Shown: positions 28,078 through 36,513, counted from the stretch's first letter. The stretch: DNA of 47,327 nucleotides from JAXMAO01 sp046350375 (GCA_046350375.1 JAXMAO010000015.1:1-47327), one strand, 5' to 3'. The notes: generated by a model from the sequence alone, not told the origin. Made by a program: numbers and translations.

Positions 28078-28992
28078 GTGAACACCGATCAGTCGATCAT
28101 CCTCGCGGACGGCCGGAGGCTCTCGTTCGCCGAATTCGGCCGACCCGACGGCGAGCCGGTCTTCTATTTCCACGGTGCGCCGTCGTCGCGCCTTGAACCG
28201 CTGCTCGTCGGCGATGAGCGGCTGGCCCGGCTCGGGCTGCGCGTCATCGCCCCCGATCGGCCCGGCATCGGCGGCTCGAGCTTCCAGCCCCGCCGGCGGA
28301 TCACCGACTGGCCGGCCGACGTGCAGGCGCTGGCCGACGCGCTGCGGTTGGAACGGTTCTCGGTGCTCGGCAACTCTGGCGGCGGGCCGTATGTCGCGGT
28401 CTGTGCGGCGCGGATTCCGCGGCGGCTGCGCTCGGCGGTCATCGTCTCGGGCGGCTGGCGGATGGACTGGCCCGAGGCGCGGGCCGGCCTGCCGGTGGCA
28501 AACCGCGTCATGCTCACGCTCGCGCGCCGGGCGCCGTTCGTGCTGCGGCTGCTGATGGGTCTGATGGGCGGCGTGTCGGAGGGCAATCGCGAGGCCGAGC
28601 TGGCGGGTCTGAAAAAGCGCATGCCGCCGGCCGACTTCGCCGCGTTCGCCGAGCCGGGCCGGCTGGAGGCGTTCGGCGAAACGATGCGCGAGTGTCTGCG
28701 GCAGGGGGCGCGCGGTCCGACGTGGGACTTCGGGCTCTACGTCCGCGACTTCAGCTTCGACCTCGCCGAGGTGCGAATGCCGATCGCGCTCTTCCACGGC
28801 GAGCAGGATGTGAACGCCCCGATCGCGATGGTCCGTCGCGCGGTCGCCGCGCTGCCGGCCGCACGCCTGGTGACCTATCCGAGCGAGGCCCACCTGTCGA
28901 CGTTGTGCAATCACTTCGACGAGATCGCGCGGGCGCTGGTGGCTCCGGCCGGCGCGGCCGGGCCGTTGCAGCGCGTGCCGGCGGCCGGTTGA
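28078..28992 (+). CDS. Alpha/beta-fold hydrolase
   Basis: A 304-residue esterase or lipase-like hydrolase of unknown substrate. The oxyanion region 'VFYFHGAPSSRLEP', the nucleophile elbow 'VLGNSGGGPYVAV' (Ser near residue 100), the acid in 'ALFHGEQDVNAPI' and the His in 'TYPSEAHLSTL' make a complete triad. I prefer the GTG at 28078, which directly precedes the first strand 'IILADGRRLSFAEFGRPDG'; an ATG at 27988 would add 30 arginine-rich residues that look non-coding, but has a GGAGG one base away, so the start is uncertain. It is divergent from the methyltransferase. Confidence 0.85.
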   Translation: MNTDQSIILADGRRLSFAEFGRPDGEPVFYFHGAPSSRLEPLLVGDERLARLGLRVIAPDRPGIGGSSFQPRRRITDWPADVQALADALRLERFSVLGNSGGGPYVAVCAARIPRRLRSAVIVSGGWRMDWPEARAGLPVANRVMLTLARRAPFVLRLLMGLMGGVSEGNREAELAGLKKRMPPADFAAFAEPGRLEAFGETMRECLRQGARGPTWDFGLYVRDFSFDLAEVRMPIALFHGEQDVNAPIAMVRRAVAALPAARLVTYPSEAHLSTLCNHFDEIARALVAPAGAAGPLQRVPAAG

Positions 28993-29012
28993 ATTGCGAC
29001 CGCGCCGCGCGG

Positions 29013-29018
29013 TAATAT
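29013..29018 (+). promoter_or_regulatory. Candidate -10 box upstream of the sugar dehydrogenase
   Basis: TAATAT in a GC-rich context 20 bases after the hydrolase stop and about 150 bases before the dehydrogenase start. It would give a leader of about 145 bases. Confidence 0.3.
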
Positions 29019-29168
29019 GACCGGCGCCTGACCTGGCGGGCCGTCGGCGTTGGGGAGTTTCAGCCCTCTATCTGATTGAGAAACTGGGGCGAGTCATCAC
29101 TATTTCGGCCGGGTGTCTGCGCGCGTATCGGGTGCGCCGCGCCGCAACCGGCCGTCGGAGATCATGCC

Positions 29169-30758
29169 ATGCCCGTTCGAACGCAAGCCGCACCCGGCCA
29201 TCATCCGTTCCGCAGAATTGTGCCCGTTGCCGCGCTGGCCGCGCTCACGGCGCTCGCCGCGCTGCCGGTCCCGCCGGCCGTCGCCGTCGAGCCGCCGCTC
29301 ACGACAACGCTGGTCTGCTCCGGTCTGACCCATCCGACCTATTGCACGAGCCCGCGCGGCGACTTCGCGCGGCTGTTTGTCACCGAGCAGCCGGGCCGCG
29401 TGCGAATCGTCAAGAACGGCGTGCTGCTGGCGACCCCGTTTCTCGACGTGAGCACCCTGCCGGGCTTCAACTCCGGCACGCTCGAGTTCGGGCTGCTGAG
29501 CCTCTGCTTTCACCCCAACTACCTGTCGAACGGCATCTTCTATGTCTGTTACACGGCCAACGTCGGCGGTCCGACGGCCGATCCGATCTTGGCGCGGTTC
29601 CAGGTATCGGCCAATCCGGACATCGCCAACCCGGCGCCCACCACCATCCTGCGCGTGCCCTACACGCTCTCGAACCACCGCGCGGCGTGGATGGACTTCG
29701 GACCCGACGGCTTCCTCTACTACAACACCGGCGACGGCGGCGAGAACGACCCGCTCAACGCCGCGTCCGACCTCACCGTGCTCAAGGGCAAGGTCCTGCG
29801 GCTCGACGTCAACGGACCCGACGGCCAGCCCGGCTCGGCCGACGACGACGGCTTCCCCGCCGACCCGGACAAGCTCTATCGCATCCCGGCCGGCAACCCG
29901 TTTGTCGGCATGCCGCCGGCCGCGCCCGAGATCTGGGCCTATGGTCTGCGCAATCCGTGGCGGGCCGGGTTCGATCGGCTGACCGGCGAGCTCTACATCG
30001 GCGACGTCGGGCAGTTGGCCCGCGAGGAGATCGACTATCAGCCTGCCGCAACCGGCGGCAGCTTCTACGGCTGGCGCTGCAAGGAGGGCACACTCACCAG
30101 CGGCTTCGCCGAGTGCGCCGGCGCACTGCCGCCGTCGATCGCGCCGATCTTCGAGTATCCGCACAGCGGCGGAACGGTCATCAGCGGCTCGGCGGTCATC
30201 GGCGGATATGTCTATCGCGGCTGCGCCATTCCAGACCTGCCGGGCACATACTTTTTCGGCGACTGGGGCGGTCAGGTGGTGACGTTCCGATACAGCCCGG
30301 GCGGCGGCATCACCAGCCTCACCAACCGCACCGCCGAGCTGGCGCTGACCGGCACCATCCTCTCGAGCTTCGGCGAGGACGCGCTCGGCGAGCTCTACGT
30401 CACGCGCTGGGGCACCGGCGAGGTCCGCAAGATCGTGCCGGCGGTGGCCGTCGGGCCCGACTGCAACCTCAACGGCCGGCGCGACGCCTGCGACATCGCA
30501 ATCGGCAGCAGCGCCGACGCCAACCACGACCTGATTCCCGACGAATGTCAGTGTCTCACCTGCACTGGCGACACGTCGGGCGACAACCGCGCCGACGGGA
30601 CCGACGTGCAGGCGTTCGTCGCCTGCGTCATTTCGGGCAGCGTCAGCGGACCCGGCTGCCGCTGTGCAGACTTCAACGCCGACAGCCTGGTGACCGTCGC
30701 CGACGTGGCGCCATTCGTCGCCAAGCTGCTCGGCGACAGCGATCCGGCCTGTCCGTAG
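29169..30758 (+). CDS. Secreted PQQ-dependent sugar (glucose/sorbosone) dehydrogenase with calcium-binding/dockerin-like tail
   Basis: A 529-residue exported beta-propeller. The signal peptide covers about residues 1-40 ('VPVAALAALTALAALPVPPA'). The glucose/sorbosone dehydrogenase propeller shows 'GLLSLCFHPNYLSNGIFYVC', 'WMDFGPDGFLYYNTGDGGEN', 'EIWAYGLRNPWRAGFDRLTG' and 'LYIGDVGQLAREEIDY', matching the HIP-like and aldose dehydrogenase family. Near residue 430 begins a planctomycete-style tail: 'DCNLNGRRDACDIAIGSSAD', 'DLIPDECQC', then a dockerin-like pair of D-x-N/D-x-D loops ('DTSGDNRADGTDVQAFVACV' and 'DFNADSLVTVADVAPFVAKL'). The start is the second ATG of the local pair, with GGAGA eight to ten bases upstream. 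It probably oxidises sugars outside the cell or binds them. Confidence 0.9.
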   Translation: MPVRTQAAPGHHPFRRIVPVAALAALTALAALPVPPAVAVEPPLTTTLVCSGLTHPTYCTSPRGDFARLFVTEQPGRVRIVKNGVLLATPFLDVSTLPGFNSGTLEFGLLSLCFHPNYLSNGIFYVCYTANVGGPTADPILARFQVSANPDIANPAPTTILRVPYTLSNHRAAWMDFGPDGFLYYNTGDGGENDPLNAASDLTVLKGKVLRLDVNGPDGQPGSADDDGFPADPDKLYRIPAGNPFVGMPPAAPEIWAYGLRNPWRAGFDRLTGELYIGDVGQLAREEIDYQPAATGGSFYGWRCKEGTLTSGFAECAGALPPSIAPIFEYPHSGGTVISGSAVIGGYVYRGCAIPDLPGTYFFGDWGGQVVTFRYSPGGGITSLTNRTAELALTGTILSSFGEDALGELYVTRWGTGEVRKIVPAVAVGPDCNLNGRRDACDIAIGSSADANHDLIPDECQCLTCTGDTSGDNRADGTDVQAFVACVISGSVSGPGCRCADFNADSLVTVADVAPFVAKLLGDSDPACP

Positions 30759-30820
30759 CCGTGGGTGCGAGCGGTGTTTCGCCCGCCCCGGCCCGGGCCG
30801 CGGGCCGTGCCGCGGCGGCG

Positions 30821-31564
30821 TCATCGCGGTCGTTCGATGAGCCACCACGCGCCCGCATAGGCGGCGTAGATCAGCGCGCCGCCGAGCGCCCCGGCGAGCA
30901 GTGCCCGCGCCAGCGTGGCGCCAGCCGATCGCCTGGGCCGCACCGGCCCGCGCAGCAGCCGCGCCCCCAGCCATGCGAATCCGGCCGCGATGACGAACTC
31001 GCCCGCGATGATGTAGTAAGGCGTGTGCAGCAGCCTGCGGCACTGGTCGTAGCGCCACCAGCGCGCATAGCGGGCCATCTCTTCGTAGTAGGGGATGTTG
31101 AGCGCCCCCAGCAGGCCGGTGAGCGTCACGCCCGCGGGCACGCCGGCCGCGTCGATCAGTCGCTTGCCGATGCAGGCGAACTGCACGAAGACCACTTCCC
31201 ACGCCAGCGGCATCCACGCCGGCGAGTGCCACACCATCGGCCCGCCGCCGATCGAATAGTCGAGCGTGCGCGTGGCGTCGACCAGCCAGGCGTCGGCCGC
31301 CAGCTCGACCAGCCCCGCCGCCGCGCCGCACAGCATGAGCAGGCCGAGCCGCGCGTCGCGCCGCGCCAGAACGAATGCCAGCAGCAGGGCGTTGTCGAGC
31401 GAGTTGAGCAGCACGCCGGTCCGCCAGTCGGAGTGCGGCAGCAGCGCGAACATTCCGACCGCCAGGATGTTGAGCGCGACGGTCGCCAGAACGACGCGCA
31501 GCCGGTCGCGTTCGAGCGCGGCGGCGGAACCGATCGGCGCGGGGGGCGTCGGCATAGCGGGCAT
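30821..31564 (-). CDS. Polytopic membrane protein of unknown function
   Basis: A 247-residue protein with about six hydrophobic segments, for instance 'VVLATVALNILAVGMFALLP', 'GLLMLCGAAAGLVELAADAW', 'PLAWEVVFVQFACIGKRLI' and 'ALLAGALGGALIYAAYAGAW'. Conserved-looking polar positions include 'WHSPAWMPLAWE' and 'LNIPYYEEMARYARWW', reminiscent of uncharacterised integral membrane proteins, but I cannot name a family. Two ATGs, at 31564 and 31555, are possible; the first is used. It is transcribed away from the ApgM-like gene. Confidence 0.65.
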   Translation of the reverse strand: MPAMPTPPAPIGSAAALERDRLRVVLATVALNILAVGMFALLPHSDWRTGVLLNSLDNALLLAFVLARRDARLGLLMLCGAAAGLVELAADAWLVDATRTLDYSIGGGPMVWHSPAWMPLAWEVVFVQFACIGKRLIDAAGVPAGVTLTGLLGALNIPYYEEMARYARWWRYDQCRRLLHTPYYIIAGEFVIAAGFAWLGARLLRGPVRPRRSAGATLARALLAGALGGALIYAAYAGAWWLIERPR

Positions 31565-31599
31565 GATATCGCCGGACCGCGCGGCGCCTCGGCCGGCGG

Positions 31600-31605
31600 T
31601 ATGAT
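31600..31605 (+). promoter_or_regulatory. Candidate -10 box upstream of the ApgM-like gene
   Basis: TATGAT 38 bases before the ATG at 31644, in the same arrangement (GGC-GG-TATxAT) as other boxes in the window. Confidence 0.4.
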
Positions 31606-31643
31606 CCGGCCGGGCGGCGCGGCGCCGTCCGATCGAGGCGCGC

Positions 31644-32826
31644 ATGCAGCGGCGACACGCGATGGTGATCCTGTCTGGCGCGGCCGACGAGCCGCTGGAC
31701 GAGCTGAACGGAAGGTCGCCGCTGGCGGCGGCGCGCACCCCGGCGCTCGACGCCGTGGTCTCGTCGGGCCGGATGGGGCGGGTGCGCACGGTGACCGACG
31801 AGTTCGCGGCGTCGCGCGACGTGGCGACGCCGTCGGGCGCTGGCCGGCTGCGACGCGCGGCGGAACTACTGCGGCTATGCGGGGATCGAGGGCCTGCGGC
31901 GGCGTCATTCCGGCGCCGGGCAGGTGCTTTTTCGCGGCGACCTGGTGACCGTCGCCGACGACGTGGTCGCCGATTTCGCCGCCGGACGCGTCGCCGGCGC
32001 CGAGGCCGACCGGCTCTTTGCAGCACTGTCGGCGGCGTTCGAAGAGCGCGGCTTCCTGTTTCATGCCATGCGCGGCGGCCGCGGACTGATGCTCGCGCCC
32101 GACGAATTCGGCGACGTGGCCTGCACGCCGGCGATCGACATGCTCGGCCGGGCGCGCTCGAAGCACTGGCCCACCGGTCCGCGCGCCGACGGGCTGCGCG
32201 GGCTGATGCGTTCGGCCGACGAAGTGCTGACCGGGCACGCGGTCAATCGGCTGCGCGTCGACGCGGGCTCGGCGCCGCTCAACGCGCTGTGGCTCTGGGG
32301 ACAGGGCGTTCCGCCGCGGCTGCGCCGCTTCCGCGAGCAGTTCGGCCTGCGCGGCGCGGCGGTCGGGCGCGACGAGCTCTTTCGCGGCGTGGCGGCCGCG
32401 CTGGGCTGGCCGACGGTCGGACCCGGCGACGACTGCGACGACGCGACCGCGCCGGGCACCGCCGCGCTGGCGGCGCTCGACGAGCATGAGCTGGTGGTCG
32501 TGCACCTGGATCGCCCGCTCGAGGCGGCGCTGGCGGGCGACGTCTCGGGCAAGCTGCGGGCCATCGAGCAGGCCGACAGCGCGGTGATCGCGCCGCTGCT
32601 CGCGCGACTGCAGCGCGAGCCGCACTGGAGCCTGGCGGTGGCGTGCGATGTGCCGGCCTATGTGCAGCGCCGCGGGCTGGGCGCCGAGCCGGTGCCCTTC
32701 TGCGTGTGCGGATCGGCGCCGTTCGGCCTGGGCGCCGCGACGCGCTTCACCGAGTCGGCCGCGGACGACGCCGACCTGGTGATCGAGCATGGCTGGGAAC
32801 TGATGGAGTACGTGCTGCGGTCGTAG
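31644..32826 (+). pseudogene. ApgM-like phosphoglycerate mutase homolog, frameshifted and missing catalytic residues
   Basis: Homolog of the archaeal-type cofactor-independent phosphoglycerate mutase. The N-terminal 'GAADEPLDELNGRSPLAAAR' and 'VGRVRT'-like strand ('MGRVRTVTDEFA') are family-like, and 'RRNYCGYAGIEGLRRRHSGA' with 'QVLFRGDLVTVADDVVADFA' continue it in the next frame. Removing one G from the run at 31835-31837 joins the two frames into 393 residues, the usual length. Key residues look lost: the metal-binding D-G is S-G, the G-S-D-V-A nucleophile motif reads S-R-D-V-A, the S-A-G-H motif reads A-A-G-R, and the C-terminal D-E-A-G-H and D-H ligands read 'LEAAL' and 'CD'. It sits 68 bases before pyruvate kinase. 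An active mutase is unlikely; a non-catalytic role or decay is possible. Confidence 0.75.
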
Positions 32827-32894
32827 CCGGTCCGCGGCCGGGCCCGGCTCGCCGCGCGCCGCAAGACGCGCCGCAGCGCCGGAAGGAGCCTTCG

Positions 32895-34343
32895 ATGCGC
32901 ACCAAGGTGATCGCCACCGTCGGGCCGGCCAGCAGCTCGCCGCAGATGCTCGGCCGGCTGATCGACGCCGGCGTGAACGTCTTCCGGCTGAATTTCTCGC
33001 ACGGAACCCACGCGACGCACGGCGCGGCGCTGACGGCCATTCGCGCCGCGGCCGCCGAGCGGGGCGCCCACGTCGCCGTCATGGGCGATCTGTGCGGGCC
33101 GAAGATCCGCCTGAACGCGATTGCCGGCGGCCAGGCCGAGCTGCGCGACGGCGCGACCGTGCAGTTCGTCCGCGGCGACGGGCCCGGCGACGCGTCGCGG
33201 CTGACGTGCAGCTACGCGGCGCTCATCGACGATGTCCGCGCCGGCGACCGCCTGCTGATCGACGACGGGCGCGTCACCTTGCGCACCACCGCGAAAAGCG
33301 GCGACGCGCTGAGCTGCACGGTCGAGGTCGGCGGCGTCGTCTCCGACCGCAAGGGAATCAACCTGCCCGATTCCCCGGTGCGCGTCGACGCCTTGACCGA
33401 CAAGGACCGCGTCGATGCCGCCTGGGCGGCGCAGAACGGCGTCGACTACCTGGCGCTGTCGTTCGTGCGACGGCCGGCCGACCTGGTGGCGCTGCGGGCC
33501 GCGCTTGGACCGGCCGGATCAGAGCTGCCGATCGTCGCGAAGATTGAAAAGTCGGCCGCGATCGCCGAACTGGACGGCATCCTGGATGCCGCCGACGCGG
33601 TTCTGGTGGCGCGCGGCGACCTGGGCGTCGAGATGCCCATCGAGCGCGTGCCGATGCTCCAGAAGGCGATTGCGCGGCGCTGTCAATATGCCGGCAAGCC
33701 GGTGATCGTCGCGACACAGATGCTCCAGAGCATGGTCGACAGCCCGACGCCGACCCGCGCCGAGGTCTCCGACGCGGCCAACGCCATTCTCGACCACGCC
33801 GACGCGCTGATGCTCTCGGCCGAAACGGCGGTCGGCCGCTACCCGGTCGAAGCCGTGCGGATGCTGGCGCGCGTCGCCGAGCACACCGAGACGTTCCTGG
33901 AACGGTTTCGCGCCGCACCGGATGCCGAGGTGCTCGCCGCCTCGATGCGCCTGACCTCGGCTGTGGCGCACGGCGCCTGCCTCTTGGCGCGCGACCTCGA
34001 CGTCTCGCTGCTGGCCGTGCACACGCAGAGCGGCATCACGGCGCGGCTCATCAGCAAGAACCGGCCGACGCAGCGGATCTTCGGGCTCTGCTCCGACGCG
34101 CGGGTCTGCCGGCGGATGGCGCTCTACTTCGGCGTGACGCCCCTGGCGGCCGAGTTCCGCAACGAGCCCGATTCCCTGCTGCGCGAGCTCGACGACCTGC
34201 TGCTGGCGCGCGGCTGGGCCGAGCCGGGCGAGCTGTCGATCGTCGTGGTGGGCACGCAGTTGTCGCACCCCGGCAGCAGCAACGCCCTGCTGATTCACCG
34301 CGTCCACGGTGGCGCGCCGGGCGCGCCGGCGGAAGGCTCCTGA
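32895..34343 (+). CDS. pyk: Pyruvate kinase
   Basis: Transfers phosphate from phosphoenolpyruvate to ADP, the last step of glycolysis, as a cytoplasmic tetramer. The 482-residue protein has 'RTKVIATVGPASSSPQMLG', 'VFRLNFSHGTHATH', 'GDLCGPKIRLNAI', a B domain to about residue 165, the catalytic lysine in 'IVAKIEKSAAIAELD', metal ligands in 'DAVLVARGDLGVEMPIE', and the signature 'KPVIVATQMLQSMVDSPTPT' with 'AEVSDAANAILDHADALMLS'. The C-terminal regulatory domain is complete. GGAAGGAG lies six to seven bases before the ATG. The gene follows an ApgM-like gene and may be transcribed with it. Confidence 0.96.
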   Translation: MRTKVIATVGPASSSPQMLGRLIDAGVNVFRLNFSHGTHATHGAALTAIRAAAAERGAHVAVMGDLCGPKIRLNAIAGGQAELRDGATVQFVRGDGPGDASRLTCSYAALIDDVRAGDRLLIDDGRVTLRTTAKSGDALSCTVEVGGVVSDRKGINLPDSPVRVDALTDKDRVDAAWAAQNGVDYLALSFVRRPADLVALRAALGPAGSELPIVAKIEKSAAIAELDGILDAADAVLVARGDLGVEMPIERVPMLQKAIARRCQYAGKPVIVATQMLQSMVDSPTPTRAEVSDAANAILDHADALMLSAETAVGRYPVEAVRMLARVAEHTETFLERFRAAPDAEVLAASMRLTSAVAHGACLLARDLDVSLLAVHTQSGITARLISKNRPTQRIFGLCSDARVCRRMALYFGVTPLAAEFRNEPDSLLRELDDLLLARGWAEPGELSIVVVGTQLSHPGSSNALLIHRVHGGAPGAPAEGS

Positions 34344-34448
34344 TCCGGCTTGCCAGCCGGCGCGACGCGGGCGTACCGTATCGGTCTGCGCCGCCGCGGC
34401 GATGACCGCCGTCTGGCCGGCACACCTCAATTTCAAGGGGACCGCGAC

Positions 34449-35753
34449 ATGCCGAGTACGTTTTTCGCGTGGGCATTGGCCTTGTCTGTTGTCAATCAGG
34501 CCGCGCCGGCGACGACCGGCCCGGCCGCGACCACCACCGCCGCGACCTCGCGCCCCGCCGCCGCGCGGCAGTTCGAGACGTTCGAAGGCTACGAGCGCGT
34601 CACCTGTCGCGAGGCGCCGCAGCACGCCGGCGAGCGCGTGGTCCTCGTGGGACAGGTGCTCGAAACCCGCACCAGCACCGGCGGCGAGACGCTCTACTTC
34701 GATTCGCGGCTGAACCGGGCCGCGCTGCACGTCTATGCGCGACGTGAGGTCGCGCGGCAGATCAATCCGCCCGCCGTGTCGTGGGTCGGCCGATGGGTCG
34801 AAGTGCTCGGGGTGGTCGACGAGTACAACGGCCAGCCCGAGCTGACCCTGACCGCGCCCGAGCTGATGCGGCCGCTGCCCGGGCCACCGGCCTCGATGTC
34901 GGGCGCGCCCGCGGTCACCACGTCGCGCCCGGCCGATCGCATCCGCATCGGCTCGTTCAACACGCTTAACCTGTTCGACGAGTTCGACGACCCGTACACC
35001 CACGACGAGGGGACGCCCGCCAAGCCGCGCGGCGAGCTGCTGCGGCTGTCGGAGACGATTCACCGGCTGGATGCCGACGTGCTGGCGCTTGTTGAGGTGG
35101 AAAACCGCGGGGTGCTCGAGCGATTCAACCGGGCGTTGCTGGGTGACCTGGGCTATCACGACGTGGTGCTGTTCGAAGGCAACGACGCCCGGGGGATCGA
35201 CTGCGCGGTGCTCTCGCGGCTGCCGGTCGGGCCGGTGACCTCCTACCGGCATGTCGAATTCCCGCTGTCAAACGGGCGCAAGACACGATTTCGACGGGAC
35301 TTTCCGCGCGTGCACATCGAGCCGGCCGGGGGCGCCGCGTTTGACCTGTTCGTGGTGCATCTCAAGTCAAAGCGCGGAGAGAACGTCGCGTCGCCGCCGA
35401 TCCGCGCCGCCGAGGCGGCCGAGATCCGGCGCATCTGCGACGGTCTGCTGGCGGCCGACGTGAAGGCACGGTTCGTGATCTGCGGCGACTTCAACGACAC
35501 CTGGGAGAGCGACGCGCTGAAGACGATTCGCGGCGCCGGGCCAAGCGAGCTGCACTGCTTTTTCGAGGATCTGCCGGCCGACAACCGCATCACGTTCAAT
35601 GCCGAGCCCCACCGGTCGATGATCGACTTCATCCTCTGTTCGCCCGAAATGGCGACGCATTACGTCGCAAAATCGTATCGCATCCTGCCGGGGTCGGTGG
35701 CGAGCGGCGGGTCGGATCACAACCCGGTGTCGGCCGATTTCGCGCCACCCTGA
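34449..35753 (+). CDS. Exported endonuclease/exonuclease/phosphatase-family protein with N-terminal OB-like domain
   Basis: A 434-residue secreted protein. The first 20 residues are a signal peptide, followed by an Ala/Thr/Pro-rich linker. Residues about 45-150 look like a small beta-barrel (OB-fold-like: 'RVVLVGQVLETRTSTGG', 'WVGRWVEVLGVVDEYNGQPE'). The EEP nuclease/phosphatase domain follows: 'IRIGSFNTLNLFDEF', the catalytic Glu in 'DVLALVEVEN', 'DLFVVHLKSKRG', 'RFVICGDFNDTWES' (Asp/Asn pair) and the final His in 'GGSDHNPVSADF'. All the usual catalytic positions are present. An AAGGGGA site eight bases upstream supports the ATG at 34449. Extracellular DNA hydrolysis or phosphoester cleavage is likely. 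Confidence 0.88.
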   Translation: MPSTFFAWALALSVVNQAAPATTGPAATTTAATSRPAAARQFETFEGYERVTCREAPQHAGERVVLVGQVLETRTSTGGETLYFDSRLNRAALHVYARREVARQINPPAVSWVGRWVEVLGVVDEYNGQPELTLTAPELMRPLPGPPASMSGAPAVTTSRPADRIRIGSFNTLNLFDEFDDPYTHDEGTPAKPRGELLRLSETIHRLDADVLALVEVENRGVLERFNRALLGDLGYHDVVLFEGNDARGIDCAVLSRLPVGPVTSYRHVEFPLSNGRKTRFRRDFPRVHIEPAGGAAFDLFVVHLKSKRGENVASPPIRAAEAAEIRRICDGLLAADVKARFVICGDFNDTWESDALKTIRGAGPSELHCFFEDLPADNRITFNAEPHRSMIDFILCSPEMATHYVAKSYRILPGSVASGGSDHNPVSADFAPP

Positions 35754-36061
35754 GCGCGGCGGCGCTGTGCACGGAGGCGCGGACGTGGCGTTGGCGCCCG
35801 GGAGATTCGCGCGGCGAGCGCGTGTTATGGCGCGTCGGCTACGATGAATTGGCGCGCGTGGAATTGCACGTAAGTCTAGATGTTGGTCTGCGAAAGATGA
35901 CACAATTCGCAGCGCCGTGGCGGGCGGTATTTGCGGACGAGCGTTCGGTGGCGGATTGTCGCAACATCATGTTTTTCAATTGGTTGCGCATATTGCCCAG
36001 AACCCCAACAGATTGGAGTGTGGTTGTCAGAAAAAAAATTCCCTTCGGGCTGTTTTTAGTA
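35754..36061. other. Intergenic stretch with lowered GC before the small-protein promoter
   Basis: About 300 bases without a convincing gene. Its second half (about 35860-36060) is clearly richer in A and T than the rest of the window. A weak hairpin, CCC-TTC-GGG flanked by A8 on the left and T5 on the right (about 36031-36058), could end transcription on either strand. Short open frames here have no ribosome-binding site or protein-like composition. Confidence 0.4.
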
Positions 36062-36091
36062 TTGACAGGCGTTTGGAAGCTTCATTAAACT
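36062..36091 (+). promoter_or_regulatory. Sigma-70-type promoter of the small-protein genes
   Basis: A perfect TTGACA at 36062-36067 and TAAACT at 36086-36091 are 18 bases apart. It is the best -35 in the window and lies about 175 bases upstream of the first small ORF. Confidence 0.7.
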
Positions 36092-36097
36092 CCGCCC

Positions 36098-36274
36098 CCG
36101 TCTTCAGGCGATAAGCTTGAAAGGCCTCGTCCTTTAGGCGCGGCAAGGCCGGGGCAACAACTCGTGATCAGGTCGGCTTGTTCCCGCAGACCTTCAGAGT
36201 GTTGTCCAGAGGCGAACGGCAACAGCGTTAAAAAGCGTTAGGGAAGCGGGAACCAGACAAGGAAAGGAAGAATC
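36098..36274 (+). promoter_or_regulatory. Structured 5' leader of the first small protein gene
   Basis: The predicted untranslated leader contains GTTCCCGC (36180-36187) perfectly complementary to GCGGGAAC (36246-36253), enclosing a second hairpin GTTG-t-CC/GG-CAAC (36201-36223) and a direct repeat GCGTTA (36225-36230 and 36235-36240). The long-range stem ends just before the AAGGAAAGGAAG ribosome-binding region. No known riboswitch consensus is recognised. Confidence 0.5.
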
Positions 36275-36427
36275 ATGAACTGGTGGTCGATTGGTATTTT
36301 TGTGCTGCAGACGATCCTCGAGCTCAGCAGCAACTTCATCACGAACATCTTTGGCGGCATCCTCGACACGCTGTTCGATCCGCTCGATATCGTGATGAGC
36401 GGCGTTCTGACGTTCCTGCACCGCTAA
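36275..36427 (+). CDS. Small hydrophobic protein, twin A (50 residues)
   Basis: A 50-residue protein I do not recognise. It begins 'MNWWSIGIFVLQTILELSSN', is mostly hydrophobic with small amphipathic breaks, holds a conserved-looking acidic centre 'GILDTLFDPLDI' near residues 28-39, and ends 'SGVLTFLHR'. Segments 5-17 and 35-48 could each lie along or in a membrane. Coding status is supported by a close tandem paralog, a purine-rich AAAGGAAG site five bases before the ATG, and a strong upstream promoter. It could be a small membrane-associated peptide, a peptide toxin or a secreted peptide; nothing in the sequence decides. It is too short to be found by length-filtered gene calling. Confidence 0.7.
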   Translation: MNWWSIGIFVLQTILELSSNFITNIFGGILDTLFDPLDIVMSGVLTFLHR

Positions 36428-36493
36428 GCGGTGTGACTTCGGCGGGCTTGGCGCGGACGGCAAGTTTGCTGCAGTGCCGGGTCACAGCCAGTC

Positions 36494-36513
36494 AGGTCGC
36501 GCGGTCGCGACCT
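36494..36513 (+). other. Perfect 8-bp hairpin between the twin small genes
   Basis: AGGTCGCG (36494-36501) and CGCGACCT (36506-36513) enclose the four-base loop CGGT. No T tract follows, so it is more likely an mRNA stability or processing element than a terminator. Confidence 0.5.

Noticed and set aside
31835..31837. Programmed ribosomal frameshifting in the ApgM-like gene
   Set aside because: No slippery heptamer, Shine-Dalgarno stimulator or downstream pseudoknot is evident, and other genes show similar unprogrammed indels.
35822..36114. Short ORFs of 88 and 65 codons in the AT-rich island
   Set aside because: No ribosome-binding site, no protein-like composition, and no supporting paralog; treated as intergenic.
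36098..36274. Known riboswitch in the small-protein leader (c-di-GMP, cobalamin and similar)
   Set aside because: No conserved core of a class I remember is present; only generic stems can be shown.
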